Source: Desarmillaria ectypa | Taxonomy: Eukaryota > Basidiomycota > Agaricomycetes > Agaricales > Physalacriaceae | Direction of reading: 5' to 3' | NCBI GenBank assembly: GCA_030407005.1 | Contig: JAUDYN010000010.1 | Coordinates: 1,364,001-1,428,000 of the forward strand | Length of the DNA: 64,000 nt | Shown: in pieces, positions 43,409-55,000 of the stretch | Position numbering within the stretch: the stretch's first letter is position 1 | Layout of the letters: each line of letters opens with the position of its first letter | Notes under the pieces: model-generated | What the model saw: only the letters and a program-made list of their open reading frames with translations | What the model was told of the DNA's origin: nothing | The model's database searches: none | Translations under genes and position numbers: made by a program

Positions 43409-44478
43409 ATGATCTTCACTGTCTCTCCTCCATGCTCTCTTTCTCTCATTTGCACACACGAAGCAGAATTCAGCACTACTAGTCACCACGGTGACCAACA
43501 GGTTAAGGTATTTCAGCAGTATGCCACTGACGGTAAGTCGTGCTTCGTCCTATTTCCCTCATCTGCTGTATTCAGTCTTTTGCTTTCACTTCCCTTCTTG
43601 CAGGCAACTTTGAATTATATCTCGTCCTACTCTTTCGCTGCGAGCACAACTGTGCTCCTCTATGACATTATTCTCTTTTTCCCCACTGAGATCAATTATG
43701 TATGGCTTCCCCGACCCGTATATCGGCATCTACTATTGTTCGCATTGAATCGCTACTTGCCTTTGGTCAATACGATGATGACCATCTTCTGGCTCCTGCA
43801 CGAGCCCACTCTGGCCCAGTGTCGCCAGTATGCCTTCATCGCGGGTCCGCTCATGGCCCTTGGGATTTTCACGTCACAGGTGATCCTCATGATCCGCACA
43901 TATGCAATATGGGATAGACACAGAATGGTATTCTGGTGTTTTATTGGGACTGGGATCTTCTGTTTTATACCGGCGATAGTCAGCCTTGTTTTGCAACTCA
44001 AGACGATTCAATGTAGGTTGCTTGCTATCCTTGCTTTCAAAGGTAGCGGAGACTCAGGCCTTTTTAATTCGTAGTCATTGAACCGTCGTCCAACCATTCT
44101 GGCTGTTCGAGCATCTCTTCAAATATGACGTTCTATATCTCCGTGCTCGTTTCAGAGACGATTATTGCTTCGGTTACGCTCTTCAAGGGTGTACAGCACC
44201 TGCGCCGTTCTTCCCATCCCTTTCTCACAGAGTTTTATGTCTCTGGGATGTTCTTCTATGCGTGCCTCCTCCTCATAACTCTCGCAAATATCCTTATCCC
44301 TGTGTGGGCCCACGGCATTGCAGCCAGCTTCATCGGTTCCTTTCAGCGCATCTTACATTCCATCCTGAGCAGTCGCATCATGCTACTCATTCTGAAGCAG
44401 AGACGGATACGCCGACGTTATCCCACGGAGGAGCTGTATACGGATGACATTGAACTGTCTCATATTACGCAGTACTAA
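43409..44478 (+). CDS. DUF6533-type seven-TM membrane protein
   Basis: Predicted 335 residues in two exons, 43409-44012 and 44075-44478 (1008 nt). The DUF6533 signature is LNYISSYSFAASTTVLLYD followed by IILFFPTEINYVW at about residues 70-105. Further helices are TMMTIFWLLHEP, GPLMALGIFTSQVILMIRTY, VFWCFIGTGIFCFIPAIVSL, TFYISVLVSETIIASV and FYACLLLITLANILIPVW, giving roughly seven TMs. This large agaricomycete family has no known function. The start at 43409 (ccaccATGa) is preferred over an in-frame ATG at 43337. An optional intron 5' of the domain (from gtaagt at 43533) would break the frame, so I read through it. It sits between two halves of an NLR relic. Confidence 0.72.
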
Positions 44479-45364
44479 ACTAAGTACACCCAAACACGCT
44501 AAAATCGCGGCCCTTTGCAAAGCCGGTAGTGGATACTTGTGCACTTTGAGTACGTCCTTATATACCAGATAATCATACGTTTTTAATGCCCTCCAAATAC
44601 TCCTCAACGTTGTTACATCTCCCTCCATCATATACAGAACGTTCGTCCACCCCCTTTGGCCCCGACAGCTTTACGTAGAACTGTTAAGGACAAGGCATCT
44701 TGTGCACTGTCGGCACAGTGCGGCGAGCGATCTCGTTTCGCATTGGCGGATTCTGCCGTGCTACGGAGCCCAAAAGTTGCCTCAAAATTTCCCTACGTTA
44801 CTGTTACGTTACACCAGAGGACACCCTTACTAGAGGACCCGAACACCTTAGCTTTGATCATGAAACACATTTGTTTCCGAACCATTCTGATTCTGCTCTG
44901 CTTGATCACCGCCCAGTACTGAAGAAATGCTGACGTTCAGGTTACAGCATGGTTTAGACCGTCGTCTGTAGACCATGACCAGAAAACTTGCTTGGCTCTA
45001 TGACTTCCCACGAAGAAGAGGTCCGTTTGTTGGCAATGGCAGGGAGGCCTCACCATCACTACTTGCGCCCGTCTCTTCCACATCTTCCATTTCCTTGTTC
45101 CTCCCTCCTGTCAGCTGATGGAGTTTATGCAGGTTCCTTTTAGCAAGGATACACGTGGAATTGTTGGCTCACTGTGAGAATCCGTGATGTGTTCTGTCTC
45201 TTCTCCAAATCTGATGTCCAAAGTATACCAGAGAGAGTGGGGGTTAGAAGCTGGTGAGGTTTCCTTAGCCAACTTATAGCTACTTATATACAACCATTGT
45301 ACCTATAGTAATAACTAACCTGTATGTGGTCCAGGAAATACATAGCTAAGTAACTGCTGTACAT
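44479..45364. other. Intergenic region
   Basis: No gene supported on either strand. Confidence 0.35.
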
Positions 45365-46867
45365 ATGACGATGTTTCCACTTATAGTAGCTACGGAGCTA
45401 CAGATCAATTCCAATTCCAACACTCACTCCACTACTCGTGCGCAACTTAATAAGGGGCTGGACAAACTGCCAAGGACCATCACAAAGTCATATGGGTATC
45501 TAGCTAAGATGGACAGTCTACCGAACAAAGACCTCGCCTATCGCATATTCGGCTGGATAGCCCTTGCCCCACGTCCTTTGACAGTGTTAGAACTGCATTA
45601 CGCATTGTCCATAGAACCAGGAACTAGACAGCTCGATCCAGCCGATATTACCAACGAGGATATCTTTACAAGTGTTTGCACGGGACTTGTCGTCATTGAC
45701 GGCAATAGAGATCTCAGATTGTGCGTGAGTAGTACTTGGATCTCAATTTCTCTCTCTTCATCCGCTGAATAATTTGTTAGATTATACCACCCAAGAGTAT
45801 CTCACCCTGCACAAAGACAAACATTTCCCCTGCATCCAGGAGGACATTATGCGCATCTGCTTGGCGTACATGTCACTCGACATTTTTTGACTCTCCCGAC
45901 GCCGTCGCGTCAAAGTCTTACATAGATCGGAGAAAGTATTATCTTTTTCTCAGGTACTCATCGAATCATTGGACATACCATGCCAGGAAATGTAGGCCAG
46001 GCTCTGTGGAAAAGGAGATCCTTGCTTTCTTGTCCACTCGGACAGAAATTGCTCTGTCTTTTGATCAGCCGCCAGACACACACTCCTGCATGATTTGTTG
46101 CACGTCATGGCTTGACAGATGTCATGAATGTACTAGTGGACCGAGGGGTTGACTTACAGCACGAAAATGCACTGTGTATTGCGGCACATACAGGGCAGCT
46201 TGACATGGTAAAACTATTACTGTCACGACAAGACGTGGACGTGAACCAGGCCGACCATGTCGTATATCTTCAGCCGTACGGGTTCGAGAAACTCTTGAAA
46301 CAAAAAATCTCCAGAATTCCTTGTACCCATCTCATTGCCGCAGCATTGAATGGTTACGAAATTGTCAGGGTGCTACTGGAGTCCAAGCACATGAAATCAT
46401 TGAACCTCTTGCCTCCCGATGGAACCACAGCGCTACCAGCAGCCGTATTGCGTAACCGCATTGGAGTGGTCGAGCTCTTGCTCTTGCAACCTGGAATTGA
46501 CACCGAGTCCATCCAGTACAAAGACCAGACCCCCCTTATGCTTGCTGCAACTAATGCTCCAGGGGGTGGCGGGAGGACACTGGTAGCTTTACATGCTGCT
46601 GTCGAGGGGCGTCGGCGTGGTAACCTCGAGATGCTCTTGAAGTCAGGCTGGGTGGATGCGAATGGAACAGATAGCAAGGGTCGGTCCACCCTTTATATTG
46701 CCGGCCCTTCGGGTGACGTGCAGTCCGTCAAAATATCGCTGGATCACACAGCTATCGATATCACGGCGAAGGATAGCAGCGGCAAAAGTGCATACGAGAT
46801 AGCGGTTGAAAAGGGACACGATGATGTGGCGGACTTATTGCAGGACATGGAGGGAAGGGCCCAGTGA
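45365..46867 (+). pseudogene. NLR-like C-terminal part with ankyrin repeats, broken
   Basis: The post-NACHT helical region (LDKLPRTITKSYGYLAKMD, YRIFGWIALAPRPLTVLEL, SVCTGLVVIDGNRDLRL) is followed by DYTTQEYLTLHKDKHFP and ICLAYMSLDIF. Ankyrin repeats in an open 251-codon stretch (46112-46864) include NALCIAAHTGQLDMVKLLLS, LIAAALNGYEIVRVLLES, TPLMLAATNAP and YEIAVEKGHDDVADLLQDM. The donor at about 45723 does not restore the TTQEYL frame, and stops lie between 45887 and 46110. The NACHT core is missing. An inverted relative lies at 49.1-50.8 kb. Confidence 0.65.
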
Positions 46868-47179
46868 CCGACTGAATGACGCGCTTCGTACATGCAGCTT
46901 TCTTATATGTGCATATGCACCCTCATTATTTATACAATGTAGTTCGCGTAGGTTCCGTGCAAATTCTTCGAGACTTTAATTGCTGCACCTACTACACAGG
47001 CTGCACTCCAGGCTGACGCCTATCACAGACAGAGATGGAGGTCGCGGCAACTGCCGAGTCAGATTCACGCGACCAAGGTTTCTTCCTTCCTTCCTTCTTG
47101 ATGTCATAGCTCTGTTTTGTGTATCAACCGATGCGTCTATGAGCCGTTCCGTCGAGTGGTATCTGTGGTCAAACACCGA

Positions 47180-48105
47180 GATAAGCTCTAAGATTGAGAG
47201 GTGCGTTGCTATATCGTTACATGGCTGGGAAAAAGCTGGGTGCTCTTTCGTGCAGAGTTGCTATGGAGCTTCAATGTATACAACCAACATGGTGCTCTAC
47301 GATTTAGAGACTTCGCTCATAAACGTAACTGCTGCTTCATATTGAGTTGGTCCACCATCTATGTACTCGACACAAAACACCGGGTATGTCTACCATCCTC
47401 TTCCCGCTGAACCCGTATTAAGGCTGTTTTCCTCTGAAGTTTGTAACACGGCAGCCTACTAGGGTGGGGAGCCCTACCAGCACTACAAGAAATCTCTTTG
47501 CTTCAAGTCAGCGTGTCGGCTTTTTGTCCTTGCCTTCCTCCATACCCTGAATAATATCCACTACCGACTGCTGCCGTGACCTTTATGCTAACATGAAAAT
47601 GTTTAGCTCTGGCGTACTGAAGGACGACGATTCCAACGTCGAGAACATCGATTAGTGCGGAATGGACCCGAACGGAAGTGCAACCATAACTTATGCATAT
47701 GCTATAATATGGACCCATGTTAGTTCGATCAATTACCTCCGACCTTTCGCCAGACAGATCTCCGGACCTCACGATAGTCTCTTCGCTCCCTTGCAGGTTA
47801 ACCCTCGTGGAGATTAGCACTGATACTACCAACGCCTGTTCGGCGTAGATTCACTGGCTTATACGCATGTGACCGAACTGATAAGTGCGAGGACAGGAGT
47901 GATTAGTGCATCGATTCGTGCAAATGGGGAGATGAGTGCGCGGTGCGACGGTAGGCCCTTATTACGACATCAGGCCATCTTTTTAACGGGATTTTGTAGC
48001 ACTATATCGATGACCTCGAACACGACTTTAAAGGACGCCCAAAGGCACGGGAAGCCTCATACATCGAAGTGATTTCATGAAGGTGGAAATAGTTTGATTT
48101 GGCCG
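47180..48105 (+). pseudogene. Relic of the multi-TM protein family (copy 3)
   Basis: Short blocks of the C-terminal part of the membrane protein at 37252-40346. VLYDLETSLINVTAASY (near 47295-47345) matches TLHDLENSLASATAASY. SATITYAYAI near 47670-47700 matches NATISYPFTA, followed by sequence like the intron (atgttagttcgatcaattac). No open gene. The same segment recurs, further mutated, near 63.2-63.7 kb. Confidence 0.55.
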
Positions 48106-49079
48106 TACTAATGCACAATGCGGTGCTGGATATGTATCAATCGGGATATCATGCATCAATTTCTCTGCATGCACTATCACGGTCTCGTCCAGTGGTTATG
48201 CTCTCGTCACTTGAGATCTGAGAGGCTTGGACTACCGCCGTCGGGGTATTTTAGTGCTCGATAGTAAATTCAGTACACAAATTATCTCGATTTCCAGCCT
48301 GCTTGGATATGAGAAATTTAAGTTATCAATATAGTATATTATCGCCTTCTCTGAAAGAGAGTCATCGGACGGAAGGTTTTGAGGGCGATTGGGAGCGGGA
48401 TCAAAACTCTTCTACCACCGTCGAGGATAGGTATCGACTCGGGCACGCCCACACAAAGCCTCGATCGACTACTAGTGTTCCTCGTCTCTTCGTAAAGACT
48501 TTGCTCGACTGAAGATGTCCGGCGATTCCTCAACTTCGCACGCCCAACGGTGACGGCTTCTAAATTTGAACGACGTTTCGCATACAGCGTGTCAATTTTG
48601 AGCAGGAGTTAGAGGGACGGGAGGGACGTCTGTACGACTCTTGATGAGTATGTTCGCTATTCTCATCTCGTTGGAATCTTATTGACATTGGTCATCTGGT
48701 ACCCTGCTCATCTTCATCGAGGAAAATGCCGTCGAGAAGCTCGGTGTCGCTATCGATTTCAACGGCTCCAAGGAGAAGCGTTCACCGGCACTTTCATTTG
48801 ATGCTTCGTCGTTCGCTAATGGTCACCAGCATTACGAGAGATATCTTTACGTGTCTCTTCTTTGTCTCTCGCTTCCTCCATCCCCTTGATTTGGGATTGC
48901 GGATTCAAGCTTTCGCTGCTTTTGTATATCATGGCTCGTCCACCCGCCACCGCGTCCATCTGATCACTCTGGGGGATTGGGTGCGAAGCTCCTCTATGTC
49001 ATTCCTTCTTCTATGACCCTCCCTGTTCGTGGTTGCCGTTGTCGACCAAACTGGATAAAAGAATTATAATGTCCGCTTG
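48106..49079. other. Intergenic region
   Basis: No recognisable gene. Part (48640-48730) resembles 41160-41290. An open string FIEENAVEKLGVAIDF near 48712-48760 is of unknown origin. Confidence 0.35.
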
Positions 49080-50780
49080 CTGTCTTGTCATTTATTCATT
49101 GCATGTCTGACTTGTATGCGAAAGCAAGAGCTTAACCACTCCAATGTGATTACCAAATACGGCTGCTAATAGCGCTGTAGGTCCATCGGGAGGCAAGAGG
49201 TTTAACTATTTCATGTGCTTGGACTCCAATAGCACCCTGACGATTTTTTCGTGACCATTCGAAGCGGCGGCAATGAGAGGTGTACAGAAAGTAGGACTAG
49301 AAGCTCGTCCGCCCCCGTCTCAGAGTCTATCGGCGCTGTTGTTGCGATCGATGGAATAATCGTAAAGGTATATGACCTTATTCGCCTGATTCACGTCCAC
49401 ATCATCTCGCGACAGCAACAATTTCACCATGTCGAACTGCCCTGCATGTGCTGCGATACACAGCGCGTTTTCATGCTGCAGATTAACCCCTCGATCCATA
49501 AGAGCCTCCATAACGTGTACCAAACCGTAATTGGCAGCAAACCATGCAGGAGTGCGTGGTACTTCCGGTTCCGAGTCTGGTGGCTGTTCAAAAGACAAAG
49601 CAATTTTTGCTTGGGTCGGTATAAAAGCAAGGATCTTCTCTTCCACAGAGCCCCGTGCACATTTCCGGGCGTGAATTGCCCATTTACTCGATGTGTAATT
49701 GAGGAAAGGATACTTGGTGGAGACGCCAGGCTTCCACAGGGGAAGGACGTCGGGCAACCGAAAGATGGAGAATGACATGTAGGTTAAGCAAGTACGCATG
49801 ATATTTTCTTGGATACGGGGGGAAAGCTCGTCTTTTTGAGAAATAAAGTACTCGCGAGTGGTAGTGTCTAGCAAGTCACTGAATGAAAAGGGAGAAATTG
49901 AGATCTGAGGACTGGTACTCACGTGCGAACCTGACAGACCCTCGACTGTCAAGGACGACAAGCCCTTGAGATAAGGTCAAAATTAATGATTCTATTAGGG
50001 TTGAGCTCTGTTCCTGGTCTGCGTATTGTGCGTATTGTAATTCAAAGATCGTCAGAGGCCGCTCAGCAAAAGCTATCCAGCCGAATATTCGATAGGCAAG
50101 GTTCCTCTGTCGCTCGGGCTTATGCTCGACCTCCTCCCCAGGAAATGCCCGTATGTACTTTCAATAGTGTCTGGCAGCTCGTTAAGCGCCTCAGCAAGTT
50201 CGTCACAATCTTCGGTCTGGGCGAGTAGAATCATGTACATATCTGCCAGGAAAAACTTACAGAAACAACTGGGTTAGTGACTGAAAGAAGAACAATGGGA
50301 TGGAAACCCTACATGCCGTTGGCCCTCTCCATGACCCTAGTGAGTATGTCCTGGCGCAGGTCATCACGATCCGTAAGGAAGACAAAGAGACTCCTCATGC
50401 TTGAACCTATCCGTGACTAATTCCCGGATATCGTCGTCATCTGCTCGAATACACAGCTCTTTATCATCCTGAAACAGCCGTTGGATGCGCACATTGCTTC
50501 TCGAGGTGACCAGGAGACGAATACTATCTCCTAAAGATTTCAAGGCATAAAACAGCTCGCTCCTATCACCCGGAAATTCATCCAATGCATCGAAGACGAT
50601 ACATGCATGACGGTATCATTGCAGATGGGTCGAAAGAAGTTTTGTGAATTCATCGAGCTTTCGACATTTGTGACTCTTCTCGAGCGAGGAAGAGAGCCCG
50701 TTCTCTGCATCTATAAGCTGGTCTATCCGCAGCTTCTGGTTTGCCTTGGGTTTTAACTCGTCCTTTGTGAATTATGCTGA
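49080..50780 (-). pseudogene. Second NLR-like relic (NACHT core to ankyrin), inverted
   Basis: Read on the minus strand. DQLIDAENGLSSSLEKSHK lies near 50,700. The Walker B region ACIVFDALDEFPGDRSELFY spans the 50,610-50,560 zone, then SIRLLVTSRSNVRIQRLF and DDDIRELVTDRF. PDTIESTYGHFL and LAYRIFGWIAFAERPLTI lie near 50,180-50,050. An open 213-codon stretch (49961-49320) holds FISQKDELSPRIQENIMR, MEALMDRGVNLQHENALCIA and GQFDMVKLLLSRDDVDVNQA. Stops and frame changes separate these modules, and no P-loop was found. Its ankyrin end matches the plus-strand relic at 46.1-46.5 kb in reverse orientation. Confidence 0.65.
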
Positions 50781-50793
50781 TACATACTTGCAG

Positions 50794-51656
50794 GAATCCC
50801 TACTTTTAGAGGTAGCGGGGGCATCTGGCGTAAATACGACGTCATATTTCTAGCCACCCCTTCAGCTTTTGCTGAAAATCAGGCTCGAGTCTGGCAGTTC
50901 TTTCATTACAGGTGAGAACAGTGAGTACTTGTACTTGTATGGCACACCTTGTGTTGTGTTCACTTGCTGCATCGTTTTGTCACCACTAGAGTCCTTAATG
51001 CCGTTCACTATGTTATCGCTCGACTGGCCATTCCGTGCATTCACCAGAGTATCTCCCAATTCCAAGTTTTCCCACATTACTCAGAATGTGGACGGCTTGT
51101 GCACTCGCGCTCTCGAGGAGACCATAAAGGGTTTGCAGGAGACAGATGTTTCGTATCCCATAGACATGCATGGATGGCTCTTCGACGTCGTCTGTACCAC
51201 TCATGACTGCAATTTTTGCGAAACAAACTACAACTCTCCGATCTGTCCGGCTCTCAAAGACACTGAGCTCGTCATCGAAGCTGGTGTCCTGAGCCTGTGG
51301 TGCAACAGTCAGACCTCCCTCAATGCCAAAAATGTGGTCAACTCTGTCGTCCTGGTGTTGTATGGTTTGGTGAATGACTGCATTGGATTCATGAGATAAT
51401 GCAGCTGGCTGATGAGGCTGATCTCTGTGTCATAGTGGGGACCTCTGTGGTCGCACGTTTCAGTGTGGTATGCTAAAGAGCTCATGCTCATGCAGACATT
51501 CAGGTCCAGCCCGCGTTCAAGATTGGAGGAAGAGTCAAGACTCATTGGGGGAAGGTTGCTCTGTTCAATGTCGAACTGGGGAATCATGTGGATGAAGTAA
51601 ATTTCGTGTTCATGGGGCCGTGCGAGGAGCACTTGGTTGAGGTGCTTGGCATCTGA
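50794..51656 (+). pseudogene. 5'-truncated sirtuin (SIR2 family, SIRT5-like) fragment
   Basis: Begins after an acceptor (cttgcag) with [16 protein letters not shown], then [29 protein letters not shown] and HITQNVDGLCTRAL. MHGWLFDVVCTTHDC (catalytic His in MHG, first zinc Cys) and NSPICPAL follow. VWFGE-like sequence, LADEADLCVIVGTS-like sequence in a shifted frame, and FVFMGPCEEHLVEVLG end the fragment. At least two frame changes (near 51060 and 51260-51400) break it. The exon with GAGxSxxSG is missing; upstream is the inverted NLR relic, whose end abuts this fragment. Confidence 0.7.
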
Positions 51657-52014
51657 TGTCTGAGTGAAGAGAAAGCACCTGATACTTATTATCTTATTTC
51701 ACATGTTGAGGGATCCCTTTCTTTGAGTCCCGACACTGCAGTCATCTCCCTCGCTGGCCAGTTCATGGCTGTTCCCTCATTCTCTCATCCCACCCATCTA
51801 TTCCCTACAGTGTTTAGAATACCAAATTCGGCTTCCTTCTGGCCTTCTGATTCCCAGGCACCCAAGACTTAGACCTGCCGCATCATTTTAGGTTTCTTGT
51901 CTTGTCGGTCCATACTCTTACCCACCGACTTTCTCTGACAACAACCCAAACTCGCAGCCCTCCAGGCCTTCATCTTTTAACAGACCACCCAAATACTTTG
52001 TGTATTTAGGTGTC
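51657..52014. other. Intergenic region at the transposon boundary
   Basis: No gene. Last stretch with ordinary CpG content before the transposon block; ends in the GTGTC target site. Confidence 0.4.
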
Positions 52015-55000
52015 TGTTGGGATTTGAGAGTTGAGCCGAGATGATGGCAATCTGGCATCATGCTGAACTTGCTGATTAAGAGAGAAATATTAGGAAACTT
52101 GTAGAAGATTCTAGTACATTAGCATTTAGTATATAAGTAGGTACAGTAGTGTACCTCTGCATGCATTTGCAGAGCTCAGCCAAGCGCAATACTATTGGCC
52201 TGACACTGCACATGTACTAACTGAGAACAAACTGATCTATTCATCCCCTGTTTTTCACAACACAAACACATTCCTGGTCTTGTCATTTGCTTGACATCTT
52301 GATTGGCCACCAGTTATCAGGCCGAAGTTCATCCTCCAGTTGGGATCACAGAACTAACCGTCTGTACCCAATTTAGTATTTTGTCTACTTTTGCATATAA
52401 TTGTGTCTTAACAGGCCATCCGTTACCATTTGCAGAACTGCCAAAGTGCGGCATAAGCCCTTGGGAGAAGGCAGCCAAAATTGTGATTGCTAGAAGTCCT
52501 TTCTAGGCAGGTGATCTGGGGAAAGTTGCTGTAATCAGTCCTCTTTAGGTTGGCACACGTACACCGGAAGTCCTCTTTAGGCAGGTGAAAAGTCCTTTCT
52601 AGGCCACTGTAATTCCTGTTGAAGACACACTCAGCCACATATGGCAATCTGGCAATCGGAGCAACATTGAAGTGCCCAAACCTTTGTGCACCTTCTCCTT
52701 GACTCGATTGCCTGTCTGCTCACTCAGCAATGAGTCAGACATGGACACTAGTAGATGATAGTATATTCTAGAAGTACCCACCTTGTAGTATATATACTGG
52801 GCAGACCAGCCCACCAATAATAACAGATTCATATTCTTACTCTCATCCACATCTCTCATATGGTCAAGTCTTGTAGTTTACCACTGCACTCATAACCTCC
52901 GTTATACACTCTTTTACAACAGGTTATGGGCCCCAGCCCTAACTAATCTACAGAAGACTCACCGTAATTAATTACCTTACTGAACTATAATCTACCCCCA
53001 TATATCATGTCTGACACCACACCCTCATCATTATTCTGCATTGAGCTACTCTAGGAGCACAACTGGGTTCTGTGGAAGTGTTACATCACTGCGATCCTGT
53101 GAGAACAAGCCCTGTTGAAGTATGCCAATGGAACATTGAATAAACCAGTTCTGACAGACCCAAATTTGCCAACTAAGGAAGAAATGGATGAAATCACAAA
53201 GTGGGAAGAGGGAGATGGATGAGTGCAGACCCAAATCGAGCTCACATTGAGCAACTTGCAGATGATACACATCGCAGGGGCAAAAACATCGGCCGAGATA
53301 TGGATGCAGCTCAAATTAGTAAAAGAAGCTAGAGGAAAACTGGGAATACTTGCACACTGACACTGTCTTTACTGCACTGTGGCTGATGAGTCCACAGACA
53401 TTGTTGAGCATACCACAGAAATGTGCCAAATCCAGGAAGAACTTGGCATGCTGGGGAGTATCATCACTGATGAAGACTTTCTGATGCTGCTTGTATCATC
53501 ACTACCAGAATCCTGGGACCAGTTTACATCAGCGTACCTAGAATCCACTGGAAATAACCCAACAGTCACATTGCATGAGTTCATTGCCATCATTCTGGAA
53601 GAGAACTGTTGACAGATTGAAAAATCTGGTGGAAGTGAAGCTGCCATATATGGGTGCAATAATGAAAAGATAGGCAGCAGAAGTAGCTGAGAGAACTCCA
53701 CATTAGGGAAGGTCTCTGATGATGTTGAGTGTTGGAACTGCCACAAGCAAGGCCACACATCAGCACAGTGTTGGTCCAAGGGTGGCAGCCAAGAAGAGAA
53801 AGGTCCAGGAAGAAAGCAGGAAAAGAAGAAGAAGGAAAGGTCTAATCAGGCAAAAGATTCAGGAAACATGAAAGATGATGTTGTTGAAGCTGCTTACAAT
53901 GTAGAGTCTAAGCCCCAATTTGACTCATATTTCTCCACTTATAGCTGGCTATATGACTCCAGAACAATCTCACATATCTCCAATCATTGAGAAACCTTCA
54001 TAGACTTCAAGCCGCTTGAGGCCATGACCATTGCAGGCATTGGAAATACATCTGTTCGGGCACTAGGCTGAGGAACAGTCCTGTTAGACTGCAAAGTCAA
54101 TGGGAAAACCGTCACTCACAAACTGAAAGATACACTCTATGCACCGAATGCTGTAAACAATCTAATCTCCATCAGCAGGCTCAATGATGCTGGTATGGAA
54201 GCTTCATTCAAGAATGGCATAGTCCAGTTTCTCTGAAAGAATGGGAAAATCCTGGCAGAAGGAAAGAAGACACGCCATTTGTATTTGATGAATGCTTGAG
54301 CATGTGACACTATATAAGAACAGTCAAATATTGCCAACACTAAAAATACAAACATATGGGATGCTTAGCACAAACACATGGGACATCTAGGGAAGTCAGG
54401 GTTAGAGCAATTGAGGAGGGAAGGATTGGTGGAAGAATTCATAGTCAATGACAACTCACCTCCACTCAGTCAATGTGAAGCTTGCATCCAAGCCAAGATG
54501 ACTCTTTGCCCATTCTCACAAGAAGCAAAACATCGAAGTGAGAAACCAGGGGAAACCACACATGGTGACATCTATGGATCAGCCTGAGTTAAGTTCCTGC
54601 AGAAGTCAAAATATAACATTATGCTTACAGATGATGCAACCCAGCAATGTACATCTGAATTTATGAAATCAAAGTCAGAAGCATTCCAGAAGATTAAAGA
54701 ATATGTCACCTTCATTGAAACACAGCATGGATTTATATCAAAGACACTATATGTTGACAATGCAAAGGAACTCACTAGTGAGGAGGTCAAACAATGGTTG
54801 AAGAAGAAAGGGATACAACTACTCACACCAGCACCATATGCACACTCATCTAATGGTATAGCTGAATGCTTTAATCGCACACTAGTGGAGCTAGCACAAG
54901 CCATGATGATAGCCAACAACATACCATCATTCCTGTGGGAGACAGCAATAGAATACATGGCATACATCAGAAACTGTACACCAATGCAAGCTCTTGATGG

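Noticed and set aside
43185..45000. Apparent direct repeats either side of the DUF6533 gene (catttgtttncgaac and agaccgtc strings)
   Set aside because: Only short, gapped matches by eye; could be chance. An alignment of 43185-43400 with 44740-45000 would decide.
49251..49775. 174-codon plus-strand frame
   Set aside because: Shadow of the minus-strand NLR relic, whose peptide matches ankyrin and NACHT-type sequence.
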